From Amylostereum areolatum (lineage: Eukaryota > Basidiomycota > Agaricomycetes > Russulales > Stereaceae), in contig SAXG01000043.1 of assembly GCA_012932865.1 (NCBI GenBank), positions 186,001-250,000 on the forward strand: a DNA stretch of 64,000 nucleotides, in the 5' to 3' direction. The notes beneath the pieces were generated by a model. The model was not told the origin of the DNA, did not search any database, and was given only the letters and a program-made list of their open reading frames with translations. Position 1 is the first letter of the stretch. Every line of letters begins with the position of its first letter. Positions 10,401 through 23,272 of the stretch are shown piece by piece. The translations under genes were made by a program, and so were the position numbers.

Positions 10401-12791
10401 GGCTTTCTGGACCGGGCGAATCAGAAGCGGGAGCTGGGGTCCGGTCAGGGCCCCGTCGACCCAAGGCCGTCCCACTAGCATCGTCCTGCGAATGATCTCG
10501 TCGGGAGATACGGCCAACTCAATCTCGAACGCGCGGATGAGCGTGAAGAGCAGCGCTTGGGCCCTGGTGTCACATACGTCGTCAGACTGGCGTGCTCCAG
10601 AAGTCTGGCACGAGAAACGGAGGACATACTCGACGATGGAAAAGCGGAATCCGATGCAGGCTCGGGTGCCGCCGAGGAATGTGAGGATGTGACTGAACAC
10701 CCCGGGCATGGTTTGGACGGCCTCGGGGAGGTGCTCCCACCGTTCCGGTCTGGGTGGAGGAAGACCGATCAGATATGCCCGCGTACAAAAAAAGAACTGA
10801 AAGGGATCATGGCGGTCTTACTTACCTGAACTCGCGAGCATCCTCGCCCCATATGTCGATGGACCTATTCAGGGCGCGGATAGGAATATTTATGACGTCG
10901 CCAGCGTTGAGACTATTGGGAGTCAGTCGGTAACATACCCGCCCTAAGGCCCAAATGGTGGAACGGCGAGCTTACCGGATTGAATACTGTGTTTCTCCAT
11001 TGGCATCGACAAACGGAGTAGCGACTGGAACAACCTCCGGCTGAGTCGCCTCACGTTGAGATACAGGAACCGGAGCATAAAGGCGCAAGGCTTCCTGGAC
11101 GACATAGCCGAGGTATCTGAGCGAGCCGAGTTCGTCCATCGAGGGAGTGTCCGTAGTAACGCTTAAGAGCTCTTCGCGCAACTTGGCCTGGACCGATTTA
11201 TGGGTCGAGAGGGCAAACAAAGTCCACGACACGGCCGTGCTGAATGGGAATCTAAGTTAGCCCGACAACACGACAGAAGTATACTTGGTACTTACCTAGT
11301 GGTTTCGTGTCCAGCCGCGAGGAATGTTGGCACCTCTGCGAATTAAAAGGTAGTTGGCACAAAAGCACCTCTCGAAAAGACAAGGGACGCACGGTCGCGG
11401 ACCTCCGCATCTGTCAGACGCATGCTATCCGGCATATCTGCCGCCATATTAGCCTTAATGAGCAGACTGAGCAGATCGTGTCCCTCGATATCGTCCTTCG
11501 CGATCGTACGTTTGCCACCCGCTTCGTTGAGAACCGCGGCCTTCTTTTCAGAGACGAGACGGTTTCCGATGCGATGGACTACATTGAGGCTGCGTTTCGC
11601 GTTGCGAGTGTAAGTGGTAGGCTGTTCGTAACTCGTTACTATCTGAGGGGCCCTCGTTGAGAAAGGATACTCACGATAAGTCGAGCAGGCGGGAAGATCA
11701 ATTGCAAGCTGCGGAAAAGAGGAGAGCTGCTTTCCGCGCTGCCGGCCGTCACGATGGCCTCGTACAGCTCATCTATCTGACCGTCTGGAAGTCGAAGGGC
11801 ATTGAACGAGTAGTTGAAGCCTTGCGGAAATACGCGTCAGAAAATGCGTCTTCCCTCGGAAGGCGACTGCAGCGTGTACCTGTCAAGCCGATGATGTCCA
11901 GGGTGGCCTTGTTCAACCACTTGAACGCGTCGAGCTGCAGCTTTCCATCTTTACGCGATGTTTGCGACGCCTTAGCCAACCAGATGTCGCGGAGCTGAGA
12001 GATACCATGAACACGTGCGTCAAGGGAAACCATTCGGAGAATCGAACCTCGAGGGATTTCTGGAGGAACGTCTCGGTGAATTTGCGGAGTTGGACGGGAC
12101 CAAACGCAGGGTTCTGTGGAGGTGAAAAATGAGCAGCGCCCGGACACCTCACAGGCACTGTATAGGCTTGCTTACCAGAACCTTGCGCTATGGTATGAGA
12201 GAGCCGCCATAAGTAATTGGTACATCAAACATTTTCATGCTATAGTACGCACCTGTCTCTTATGGACTGCGCCTTCCACAGAGGCAAGTCCTTATAAGAG
12301 AGGTAGATCAACCAGTGTACTTCATGACGCATGCTGAACCGAGTAGCCTACCTTTTCCGATAACAGTGCTGACTCGCTCACGGTGAGGTCCCCACTTCTC
12401 GAATCCAGCTCCATGTGAGATGATGTATCCGACGGCTTTCGGATCGGTCACGATCAATTTTGCCACCTGTGTGGGTATCACGATCAGCTGGTAATAGTCC
12501 CGATATACTATGAGGTGTACGCACCCCAAAGCTTGCATAGTAACGAAATACGTGACCATACTTCTGGATCCACTGTTCGTGCAAGCGCGTCGTATATTCA
12601 TCCACGCCTCTGGGAATACTCCCATTAATCCAGGTTGCGTTTGGGCCGACGAGAGTTCGAAGAGGAGAAGAGGCGCGGTGGATGTACAGGCGAGCTGCGA
12701 AGAAGAGTCCGTACGCGATACCGAGCAGAGAAAGGGAAATAGCGAACGTCCAGAGCTCAGAGGTGTCCAGACTGCGACTGGTAGTAGGCAT
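10398..12791 (-). CDS. cytochrome P450 monooxygenase, copy 1
   Basis: A membrane-anchored haem-thiolate monooxygenase. The ATG at 12791 gives an N-terminal anchor (ELWTFAISLSLLGIAYGLFF) and then [16 protein letters not shown]. Later exons carry the I-helix oxygen-binding motif AGHETTS (near 11300), the K-helix ExxR in [15 protein letters not shown], a PERW motif, and the haem loop [10 protein letters not shown] in the FxxGxRxCxG pattern, with Cys as the iron ligand. It ends LLIRPVQKA at 10398. About ten short introns are present. Its neighbour at 13530-15864 has the same exon plan and very similar protein, so the pair is a tandem duplication. Basidiomycete P450s of this kind oxidise aromatic or secondary metabolites; the substrate cannot be read from sequence. 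No decay was seen. Confidence 0.92.
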
Positions 12792-12831
12792 GCTGGTGCA
12801 GTCGAGGTCGTGTGCGTTCTCCAGCAGAGGC

Positions 12832-12850
12832 TCCAGCGTTTAAATATCCA
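12832..12850 (-). promoter_or_regulatory. TATA-like element of P450 copy 1
   Basis: The minus strand reads GATATTTAAACG about 50 bases upstream of the ATG at 12791. The matching position of copy 2 has GTATTTAAGG, so the element was duplicated with the gene. Confidence 0.4.
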
Positions 12851-12859
12851 CACCAAATT

Positions 12860-13529
12860 AGCTTCACACGCATCCTCGCTTCTGAGCTCTGAGCGTCTGA
12901 CCTTCGCACAATAACCAAGGAAGTTCCACGCAAGTTCCACGGCCTCGAGGCCTCATTTCGGAGTCCACTGACGTGCGTTACGCGAGCAGCACCTGGTCAT
13001 TGCAGCAGTGACGAACAAAACGGCGAGCGCAGACACCAGAGCTTTGAGGAGTAGGGAGATTGGCCGAGGTCGAATACGCCTTTGGAGGCATGTTCTCTTC
13101 AACTTTGACTCTTGAGTTGGAATGACGTCGACCCCTACTGGCTGGCATGCGAATACTACTACTGGCAGTTGTGACGTCTGTCCGAAGCTCCGAGCAAAGG
13201 AACAAATTTGAATCTTGAGGAAGATGGTTACGTACTGAAGTGCGTATGAAACCCAACGACCCTTTGGAGTGAGAGAAGAAAAGAACTTCTAAGGTCAAGA
13301 AGTTCGTAGCCAGTGTGGGTCCGTGGGAAGCTATCACGTGATGGAAATTCTGCGAGCATGATGTCGCGTCATGTTTACATAACGATGGTCCATCTCGTCG
13401 TGGCGACTTCACGCATAATATAAAAAACGCCAAAAACGAAGTAGAAGTAGCCTAGAATGCATGTAAAACGAACGGGCGACATACAGATTCCATGTATGTA
13501 TCCAGTCACCGGCAACTCGTTCGACACAT
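12860..13529. other. intergenic region between the P450 copies
   Basis: Contains the promoter of copy 1 and the 3' flank of copy 2. A stretch near 13020-13045 (GCGAGCGCAGACACCAGAG) resembles one upstream of copy 2 near 16090, so part of the promoter was duplicated with the gene. Confidence 0.45.
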
Positions 13530-15864
13530 TCAGGCTTTCTGAACCGGGCGAATCAGGATCGGCATCTGTGGCCCGGTCGAGATCCCCTCTACCCAAGGGC
13601 GTCCTACCACCATCGTCCTACGTATTATGTCGTCAGGAGATATGGCCAACTCGATCTCGAATGCGCGAAGCAGCGTAAAGAGCAGCGCTTGGGTCCTGGC
13701 ATCACAGACAACGTCAAACCTCATGCTGCCGATAATCCACACGAGAAACGGGAGCTCACTCGACGATGGAGAAGCGGAAACCGATGCAGGCGCGCGTACC
13801 TCCGAGGAACGTGAGAATGTGACTGAAAACTCCTGGCATGGCTTGGACGGTCTCAGGGAGGTTCTCCCATCGTTCCGGTCTAGATCAAACAAGAGCTAGT
13901 CAGATATCTGACCATAAAGATACTCAGAAAAGATGGTGGTCTTACTTAAACTCATGAGCGTCCTCGCCCCATATTTCGATGGACCTATTCAACGCATGGA
14001 TGGGAATATATATGACGTCACCAGCGTTGACACTGTCACATCCCAGCCAGATTCAGAGAGGTACAAATAGCCAGTAGTATGACTTACCGGATAGTGGTTT
14101 GTGTTTCCCCATTGGCATCGACGAACGGAGAACCGACTGGAATGACCTCCGGGCGATTCGACTCACGTTGAGATACAGGAACCGGAGCGTACAGACGCAG
14201 GGACTCGCGAATGACGTTGTCGAGGTACTTGAGCGATCCGAGTTCGTCCATGGTGGGGGTATCCGTGGTGACGCTTAGAAGCTCCTTGCGCAACTGGTCC
14301 TGGATATGCTTATGAGTCGTCAAAGCAAACAGCGTCCAGGCGACAGTCGTGCTGAATTAAATATGTATAAGACGGCAGAAACCTCGATATTGAAGTGGAA
14401 GGTTTACCTGGTAGTTTCATGCCCAGCGGTGAGGAATGTCGGAACCTCTGCGAATGGAACGGCAGTTCGTACAGATCACGTCCTCCAATGCAGCGATTGG
14501 ACGTACGGTCTCGGACCTCGCTGTCTGACAAGCGCATGCTTTCCGGCATGTCCGCCGCCATGTTAGCCTTGATGAGCAAACTGAGCAAATCGTGGCCCTC
14601 GATGTCGTCCTTCGCGATCGATTGTTTACCGCGAGTTTCGTTGAGAACCGCGGCTTTCTTCTCAGAAACGAGGCGGTTTCCTATGCGATGGACTACATCG
14701 AGGCCGCGTTTTGCGCGACGCGTGTAGGCTGTAGGCTACCCGTGACGTATCAGAGCAGCTCTAGCATGAGAGACATTACGCACGATGAGTCGAGCAGGCG
14801 GGAAAACCAATTGCAGGGTGCGGAACAGAGGGTTGCCACTTTCGGCGCTGCCAGCGGTGGAGATGGCCTCGTACAGCTCGTCCTTTTGTCCATCCGGGAG
14901 TTCAAGGGCATTGAACGAATAGTTGAAACCTTACGGCATATTTATCAGAGATATCTCGTCCCCATTGGATGAATACACACCTGTCAAGCCGATCATGTCC
15001 AAGGTGACCTTGTTCAACCAGTTGAACGCGTCGAGCTGGGTCTTCCCATCCTTGCGCGGCGTCTGCGAAGCCTTGGACAACCAGATGTCACGGAGCTGAT
15101 AGATGGCATAAGCGCAAGCGTCAATGAGAATGAATCGGATAGCCAAACCTGAATGGATTTCTGGAGGAATGTCACCGTGAACTTGCGAAGTTGGACTGGA
15201 CCAAACGCGGGGTTCTTTGGAGTGTTAGCGTCCTAACTCCAGAGAACGTGGTGTGAGGTTATGCTTACCAGAACCTTGCGCTGTCGTGAAAAGGGCGTTC
15301 GTGAGCGCATGTTTCGAGTTTTATCCCACGGAACAAACCTGTCTCTTATGAATCGATCCCTCCACGGATGCGAGACCTGCAAAACCATATCTGTCGGTTA
15401 GTTTTTACGAGACACAATGAACATTACATACCATCTCCGATAACAGTAATAAGCCGCGCACGGTGGGGACCCCACTTTTCGAAAGTAGCGCCATGTGAGA
15501 TGATGTACGCGACGGCCTTCGGGTCCGCTACCATCATCTTTGCTGTCTGTGGTTACGGTCAGATGAAAGCGGTCTCAACTAGTGGTGAAAATGTACGCAC
15601 CCCAAAGCTTGCGTAGTAGCGGAACACGCGGCCGTACTTCTGAATCCACTGCTCATGCAGGCGCGTCGCACCATACTCGTCTACGCCGTTGGGGATGCTA
15701 CCGCTAAGCCAGCCGAGGGCAGGTGGACCAGCAAGCGTTCGAAGCGGGGACGAGGCGCGACGGATGTAGAGGCGAACTGCGAAGAGGATGCCATATGCAA
15801 GTCCCAATAGAAGAAGTGATGCAGCGAACGTCCAGATCTCGGAAGTGGCTAGTATGGGAGGCAT
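13530..15864 (-). CDS. cytochrome P450 monooxygenase, copy 2
   Basis: Tandem paralogue of the P450 at 10398-12791, in the same orientation and with the same intron positions. The start at 15864 ([13 protein letters not shown]) gives a membrane anchor [18 protein letters not shown]. The I-helix reads TAGHETT, the K-helix [15 protein letters not shown], and the haem loop [13 protein letters not shown]. The end, [13 protein letters not shown], matches copy 1 almost residue for residue. An upstream in-frame ATG would add about 31 residues before the anchor, but it lies beyond the TATA-like element, so MPPIL is preferred. Differences cluster in the N-terminal linker and in the region before the I-helix, where substrate-recognition sites lie. 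All catalytic motifs are intact. Confidence 0.92.
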
Positions 15865-17593
15865 TTTAGCCCTGTCGATGTCGGGGTGGGGGGTGTGTCT
15901 TTCCCAGTAGATACTTCCATCCTTAAATACCCTCAGCAAGATTAGCTTCGCACGCATCTTCGCTTCTTGACGTCGTTCGAAGCATCCACAGCCGTGGTCA
16001 CTTCGTGACCTGCGTTAGTCAAATCGCCTCGACAGGCCTGGTACCAAGGATACTTGAAAAGTAGGAATCGCGGCAAGCAAAACCGCCAGCGCAGACACTA
16101 GAATACAGAAGATCAAGAAGATTCACTAAGAGTTAGGCAAGAAAATACCTCTGCCATTCGTCGAACACGTCCCCCGACTAGTATGAGTGACGAGTTTATG
16201 CCAGGAATTCAACTGGCAGGATGTCCAAGAGGCGGTCCGACCGAACCCGAGCCCGAGCCCAAGCAGCGGAGTGGAACCCTCCGAAGCCGACGTCTTTACT
16301 CAGTAGTATTTGTAGCTCAGTACCTACACATATTGAGCCTTCACTTGCATCGATGCCTAGTGCTGGTATTTGCGTCTTGGACGTACTATGTTTTCTACAG
16401 AGTTGCAAAACTCTAGCCTATCGGTCTCGCATTTCTTACTCCCTCAGGATGCGGACTCAGCCTCTTAGGATCGGATTGTTTGATATGTAAACTTGACTAT
16501 GTGAATTTCTCAGATTTGTTTGAGGGAGGGAAAGAAAGTGCCGAAGGATGCCGTGGGGCAAGGTCTCGAAATCGACGGGGAGCGAGAGTTGCAAAATCAC
16601 GCTCGCACTGGCCCATGGCGATTGTCACGAGATAATCACGATTTGTGATGCTTTGTCACCCACGGCATGCTTTCGGCGCACCTGCGGTAACTTCCGGCGG
16701 GGTGTGAATCCGTCACTCTCTGCAACCTCCTCGACCTCCGGATGATGAGGAGAGATCGCCATGACGTCTCTCCTGTGGGCAATTCTGAGTGTACAAGGGC
16801 GCTTATTGTATCCGTAGCGCCTATGTGGTGCAGGGACAAAGCCGTTGCCCACAAAAACGGTTCAAAAATCCAAATGAGTGTCAGAACAGCCCTCAAATTC
16901 ACCCTCCTTGCCATCTCTCATGCGATCAAAGGTCTATTTTATGAATCGGGCCACACAGTATCAAAACAAATATGTATAGGTATCCAGGGTTAAACCCGCT
17001 TAATATTTGGCTGCAGAGTACGGTGCTGACACTGAGTTTTGCAACTCTAGGTGCTTTGAAAGTCGTGAGAAATCATAGTAAACATGCAGTTCATGCTATA
17101 GAACACGTGGCAGACTCGGCAAATGCCGAGATACTCACACCGCCATTGTCCAACCTTGTCCAAGGAGTTTTGACCAACGCTCCCGATTAACTACCACGGC
17201 GACCAGATGGGATATGGAACATCGTTCTCTCATCGCTCATCTCGCCTTGTAACCGGGCTATCTTCGCAAACACGGTGCGCTCTGAGCATGAAAGTACACC
17301 AGGTGTCCTCGTCATCTGATCAATACAACGCCCGTCCCTCGTGCCAAAACCGTTGATTGCCAGCGGGTCATGGCGTATTGGTCCTGCTGTCCGGCATATA
17401 GCATGCTTTATTTCCACCGCTTCCCAGGCAGGAACAGAGCCTGGTGCATGCGACTTCAAAGTACCACGTCGGATCATCACCACGGACAGCGCTCACCCGT
17501 CGCGGTCCGCACACTGTGAATTTCGTCCGCGAGGTGAGCGTGTTGTGTTATTTAAGCATCCGAACGTCTGAACCAGTACCTCTCACCATCGCC
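15865..17593. other. intergenic region of 1.7 kb
   Basis: Divergent promoters of P450 copy 2 and the GH43 gene. Several short ORFs (for example 16221-16490 and 16742-16993) have no domain and no splice partners, and are not supported. A TATA-like TTATTTAAG near 17547 precedes the GH43 start. Confidence 0.45.
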
Positions 17594-19305
17594 ATGAAGA
17601 TTCACGTTGGCATTTTGGCGCTCCTTTTCGTCGCCGCGAATGGCCTCTTCGCCTTCGGCTTCACGAACCCTATCAAAGACGCAAATGGGTCTGACCCTTT
17701 CATGGTGCGTAGGCTCGTTGCTATTTACAGTAGGCCTGCCCGCGCGTCCCGGCCTGACGACACTTTCAAGGTCTATTTCGATGGGTTTTGTGAGCGACGC
17801 ACCCGTATGCGACCTTTGACAAGGCCTCACCAGCGCGTGCAGACTACTTGACCACCACGACATGGACAGATGTGGAGATCGCGCGTGCTACGGTGAGCAT
17901 GAGATATTTTCTATTGCGAGATTGGGGACCGACGGTTTTTTCTTGGATAGACGATCGAGGGATTGAAGACTGGCCAGACTACCGTCGCATATTCTTCTAC
18001 GGTGGCATCGCGCTGCTGTAATGTCTGTACGTACTTGATTTATCCTCGATTTTTCATCGACGTTCACATTTCTTCCACCGACTCTAGGGGCACCTGAGAG
18101 TGAGTAGTCAAGGCTATTTTTCCCGAGGCAGCCATCACCTGATAATTTCCAGTCCATTTTGTGAACGGCATCTGGTACATGTGAGTGTCTGGACGAGGAA
18201 GGGTCCCGCCGGCATTTCTTAACCCTGGTTTAGATACTTCGTCGCTGGGACATCTGACGGCACCGGGAACCAGTTCGTCAACGTCCTTGAAGGCTCAGCG
18301 ACCACCCCATGGGGCCCTTATACGTACGCAGGTACGTCCATTCTCCCTCTCCCTACGCCCGTGATAAGCTATATGACAACCCACAGGCCGCATCGCGATT
18401 CCCAACCGCGACGTGTGGTCGATTGACCCCACCATCCTCGTCCTTCCTCAAGGCCAATATCTTGTGTATTCTAGTTTCGAAGGGAGCCTGCAGTCGCTCT
18501 TCATTGCGTAAGTATCCGCCCTCTTCATCTCAACGCACGTCCGCTTAACTGATCTTTATTAGACCTATGATCGACGCCTTGCACGTCGGCGATGCCGTAC
18601 TCATCTCGGAGCCTACCCTGTCCTGGGAGACGGAAGGAAACCCCGTTAATGAGGGACCCGGTACGTCTTTTTTCCTCCATCCATGGCCGTGTTCTTAGTC
18701 TAAACATGATCATGGACGTAGTTGCATTGTACCACGGGGGTCGCACTTGGCTTGTGTACTCTGCGTCTTTCTGCTGGAGTAACTACAAGCTCGGTCGCCT
18801 CGAACTCGTCGGATCGGACCCTCTGGACCCTTCGTCGTGGGTGAAGGACCCCGACCCAATCTTCACGGCTGCCAATGGTGACTATGGGTGAGAGACATTC
18901 CATTCCTTCTGATCCAGTCGCGGCACGCATTCATACCCTGCATAGACCCGGGCACAACTACTTCTTTATCGTGCGTTTCTGCCAACAGACACGTCTGCAT
19001 TGACTCTAACCCGCTTTCTCTCCAGTCTCCCTCTGGCAACCAAATTTGGAATGTACGTCTGGAGTCCATACCCACGTCCCTCGTCCTCATAATGTTGGCG
19101 TCTTCCAGGTGTTCCATGCATCTCCTACGTCTACCGTTCAGTGCGACGGTACCCGTCGCACGTTCGTGCAGCCCGTCAACTGGTAAGTGGAAAGTCGCTG
19201 AAAGAACGAGGACTAAAGACGATGCTGTGCAACAGGAACTCGGATGGCACCCCCAACTTGGGCCAACCTGTCGCACCAGGAGTGTCCATCGCGGAGCCAG
19301 TCTAG
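17594..19305 (+). CDS. secreted glycoside hydrolase family 43 (arabinanase/arabinofuranosidase type)
   Basis: Signal peptide MKIHVGILALLFVAANGLFA, then the five-bladed GH43 fold. Catalytic residues can be placed: the base Asp in DANGSDPFM, the modulating Asp in WSIDPTILVLPQG, and the acid Glu in NEGPVALYHGGR. Other family blocks are LTTTTWTDVEIARAT, RCCNVWAPE and VNGIWYIYFVAG. The end is GVSIAEPV at 19305. The blocks resemble the fungal GH43 group acting on alpha-1,5-arabinan, but exact specificity is not proven. Introns are many. One internal exon is only 19 nt (17771-17789), and splicing it restores VYFDGFYYLTT across two introns. The protein would act outside the cell on pectin side chains or arabinoxylan. 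Confidence 0.9.
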
Positions 19306-19614
19306 TCGTCAGATGTACCTACATACTCCTCGGCATTTTTGTATCCGATTTGTGTACCCGTACAAGTCGTCCTGACACGACCAACATCATTCATCTTTGG
19401 AAGTTCTCCCTGTTCACCACAATTTTTATGGTATTTGGCTAATCTAAGTACATTGAAACCGCCGAGAAGAAGATTCTGCTTTGATTTAACCCCTAGACTC
19501 CTTCATCAGACATACATAGATAGGTATCTTGGATGTGCGCCGAAACCGACAGCGACAGCGCGTAAAGGACATCGGCCAGCCCATGACCGTCTCAAAAGAA
19601 AGAGATCCTTGCCT

Positions 19615-20816
19615 CTACGAACGAAGGCCATATAGGCGCTGTGCGTTGCCACCGAAGACAGCGTCCACGGAGGCCTGATCGACCCCGAGCTCGGCGAACG
19701 ACTCGCGTGCGATTTCATACCAGTCACCCGCGCTCGAGGTCGCATGCGACGTCGGGGAGGGCGCAGAGCCGAAGATGATGCGCTCGAAACCGAAAGCCTC
19801 CACGACGGGGCCCACTGTCAAGCTCATCAGCACTGAGTCGACAAAAGAACGAGGAGACGCGACGCACGGTACATCTTGATCCTGCGCTTCCACTCCTTCT
19901 TCTGCTTGTCCTCGCCGACGTTGAGCAGGTCGCCTGCGGGTGGCGTCGGGGGCGTCGGTGCATTCCACGAGGGCGGAAGGAACTTGACGTAGAGGTTCTG
20001 GACGAGGGACAGGGCGGCGATGTGGGACTGGTAGGACTGGTACGTCGGGTGAGTAAGCAGCTTCACGATCGGGAGCTCGAGGTCGTGTGGGGGCGGGAGA
20101 ATATTTCCTAGAACGCGCGAGGAGAAATGAGGATACGCGGGCGTCAGAAGACGGGATGACGTACCAAGGACGATAGCGCCCGTGGTAGGCGAGGGTAAGG
20201 ACGAAGTGCCCTTGGTCAAGATGTCTTCAAGACCCTCCCACACGTTGTCCATATCGTCCACATCAGCATTCACATCGATGTCCACGATGTGTCCGGCTGA
20301 GAGCGCGGCAGCGAGGCCCGCGATCGCGGGATCAGACGCGGTGGTATAGGTAGCCGACAGCGACACGGGGAACTTGGCGGTCGGAAGAGTGGGAGCAACG
20401 CCGTCTTCGAGGCGGAAGGGAATCTGAGCAGCGATGATCTCGACCTCAACCTCAGCGGCCTGCGCCTGGAGACTGTAACCGGAACGACAGGCCATGAGCC
20501 CCATCTCGAAGCCAATCGTACGAGGAAGGAGCACTCACCCGTCGAACTCGCCTTCCGATGCAGAGACCACGACGGCCTTCGCGCGACCCTCCAGGGTGCC
20601 CTTCCACTGCTTCGACCACGTTGCGAGGGGCCCGCGCACGCTGGCATCGACCACGCGATCGGGGTGGACGGTGCTGGGGCTGGGCGGTAGCGGGAAGCTC
20701 TCGGAGACGCCAGAGTTTGGGGGACTGAACGCGGAAAGCGGGAGCTTGGGAAGAACTTTCGGGCCCTTTCGTCGAGCGCCGACGCCGGGCGAAGGGGGAG
20801 TCTGGAGATCACTCAT
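19615..20816 (-). CDS. amidohydrolase-like protein
   Basis: Starts MSDLQTPPSPGVGARRKG at 20816; ends AVFGGNAQRLYGLRS at 19615. Four or five exons. The C-terminal blocks GPVVEAFGFERIIFGSAPS, WYEIARESFAELG and NAQRLYG match the end of the amidohydrolase-2 family, a TIM-barrel metal hydrolase fold, where FGxxRxxFGSDxP normally supplies a metal-binding Asp. Here the Asp position reads Ala (FGSAPS), and no N-terminal HxH metal motif is visible. Catalysis is therefore doubtful. The N-terminal 90 residues are Pro/Ser-rich. The assignment rests on the C-terminus only. Confidence 0.55.
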
Positions 20817-21515
20817 CGTGTGACGGTGAGAGACGGCTGGTCGATGGTGGGGAAAGAGCGGAGGAGAGGGGGCGCAGTCCTGAAAAGGAATTTATAGCGA
20901 TGCGGTCGCCGTGCAGGGTTTGAATGATAGGTCCGTCGTCGTCGCCGTCGTCGGGGAGCTCTTGCGCGTCGTCGTGCTCGTTGTCGTCTGGCAAGCCGTC
21001 TTTCTTCATCATCCGTCCCAGATCCTTCAATCATATAGCCTTTATTTATTTATTCCTTGCAAGACTTATCGTCCTGATAGCCCTGTGTCAGGTGACTCTA
21101 AGTATTTGAGCCATTCAAAATTGCAGTGCAAATCTGTGCAAACACATTTCAAACTCTCGCCTCCATCTCGATTCTCCATCTCCTCTCGTTCCGCTCACAA
21201 ACTACACAAACACATCGATGAACCCGCGGAACGTCTCTTTCGAATCTCTGCATTCTTCTCGGTTTGCTTGAAAAGAAGCCACGGCGACGAGCCCCCAGTG
21301 CCACTTCCATCTTGCGGAGACTTAAACGCGCAGAAGTGTAGAGTGCCCTTGCAAGGGTGTGGTGCGCATCATTCCTATAGCCTCGAGCTGTGCTCCAGCA
21401 CGTTTGAAGTGTGGATGTTTGCGCGTACTGTATCCATGGTCCAATCCAAAGGAAACGCGTCGACCATGGGCAGAATGTCTTCTGGACGGTGGGCTGCACA
21501 AGAGGGATCCCATAA
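20817..21515. other. intergenic region
   Basis: Promoter of the amidohydrolase-like gene and 3' flank of the next minus-strand gene. No gene supported. Confidence 0.45.
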
Positions 21516-23272
21516 TCAGCCAGGGTGGTTGTCTTTTCGCCGCCGTTTCGCGACGGGCGCAGAATCTTCCTCCCTGTTCCCGTTCCCATTTCCAGAGGCC
21601 GATGCGTTTGCCCTGCGTTTTTGCCCCCTGGGATTTTGAGCCGCAGGTGTCCGGGAAGGCATCGAAGCCTGCGGCGGTTGGTTTCCGGGATATGGCGGTT
21701 GTGGTGCCGCACCATACGCCCTTTGATCGTGCAGGGCTTGCGCGTAACGTGGATCCATTTGAGCCAGGTTATTGGGAGCAGGATATGGATATGCATTCTG
21801 CGGGCGCATACGATGCTGGTCGGTCTGGAATGGCTCTTGCGCGTATTCTTGGTGGCCTGCGTGTTGTGGATAGGATGCATGGGATGGATCTTGTGGATAT
21901 GGAATGGGCCAGCCGTTTGTCAAGTTGGGATTGGCGATTTCGCGGTGGATGTCATGAGATGTCATTGGTGTACACGTGGTAGTGCCGTGGCTAGGATACG
22001 AAGACGCGCGGTCTCGCGTGATGGGTACAGGAGGCATGGGTCGATTAGGGAAATCCCTGGCTATATCCTCAGAAGCGTATGTCGAGCTCTGCGCTGGTGT
22101 AGGGTGTTGGTCGGTCCTCAGGTTCGACCTTTTGGTAGTGCGCTGGGACCCTTCCCGTTCGCCGTTTCTCGCTGTTGTATGACCCAGATGTGCAGATGAA
22201 GGACCAGCTTCAGGTTGGGTCTGTGCGTTGGGATGTGTGGTGCCGGTGTGCGCGGTCGTTCGGGTGGAGGTTTGGTTCGAGGCCTGAGGAGATGCTCGTT
22301 GCGAGTGGGACGTCGAGGAGCGCGACGAGGTTGATACGGAGTACACAGGATGCAGGCCGTCGGGCGCAGAGGAGAACCCTGATTCGGTGTCGACCGACGC
22401 AGGCCGGTGGGTTCTCCCAGACTGGTGTGCCCACCTCCCAGCCTGAATGCCGTATGTCGGCTGGGGCATCGCCGTCTGTGGGGGGTCTATCTCAGATACC
22501 TCATCTACAGAGTCGTCACCGTCGATCACGATGACCGGAGGTGGCTGTTGCACTGCGACATTGGCGTTGTAAGCCGAAGTTCTCGCACTCTCCGCCTGTG
22601 CAGCGCGCCGAAATCTCTTCAGAGGTGTATTCATATTGCCCTCGCGCTGGGCGATCCTTTTCTCCGCGAGAGATCGCGCGACAGACGGGTCCGAGCGATG
22701 GCGTTCCATGCCCCCCAGTAAATCGGGGTTTCCTTCGAAACATTGACACAGCGAATCCGTCATGCACTGGACAACTTCAAGCTGCCGTTGCGTGACCTTG
22801 AAGGCGGGGCCGTAAGCTGCGATCGCTCTCGAAACTCGCGGTGCGTACTTACCAAATGGCTCGCTCGATGCAGGTTGTACCACGACGCGAAGACAAAGCG
22901 AGGCCATGGACGTCGGGGCTCCATCGCATCGTATATTTCGTAAAAAAGCTCACGGGACTCGTATTTCTCCCGGGGGGTGGAGTGCTCCGTGAGTGGCGCG
23001 CCTTCGGGGATGAGCTTGAAGATCCTGACGGCGGGGAAATCCGATCCAAAGCCCTCGTCGACGGCGCCCTTGTCCAAATCAAAGGGCTCCAAGCCGGGAA
23101 TCGGAACTAAGCCTAGGCGCTGTTTGCAACCAGAGCAGAAACAGGTGTCTGGGGCCGAGTTCGAAGCGGGCTTGTTCAGGGTTGCGTATGTGTACTGGGT
23201 CATGTTGACGGCGGTGGTGGTGGTGATGACGGTTGACGGTGTTAGTGGGAGCAGAAAGCGGTTCGAATCCAT
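21516..23272 (-). CDS. hypothetical disordered nuclear-type protein
   Basis: Not recognised. The first ATG is at 23272 (MDSNRFLLPLTPST). The N-terminal 150 residues look folded, with a CFCSGC pair, PAVRIFKLIPEG and WYNLHRASH. After one short intron near 22820-22860 the frame continues AAYGPAFKVTQRQLEVV and then a long Ser/Thr/Gln/Pro-rich tail of over 350 residues. The tail contains an acidic VIVIDGDDSVDEVSEID stretch that resembles a SUMO-interacting motif, and it ends with basic clusters GQKRRA and KRRRKDN that look like nuclear localisation signals. The intron as read is only about 36 nt, so the exact junction is unsure. A nuclear scaffold or regulator is possible but unproven. Confidence 0.6.

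Noticed and set aside
23259..23272. GGTTCGAATCC, a tRNA B-box-like string
   Set aside because: The T-stem pairs poorly, no A box or cloverleaf surrounds it, and it overlaps the first codons of a minus-strand gene.
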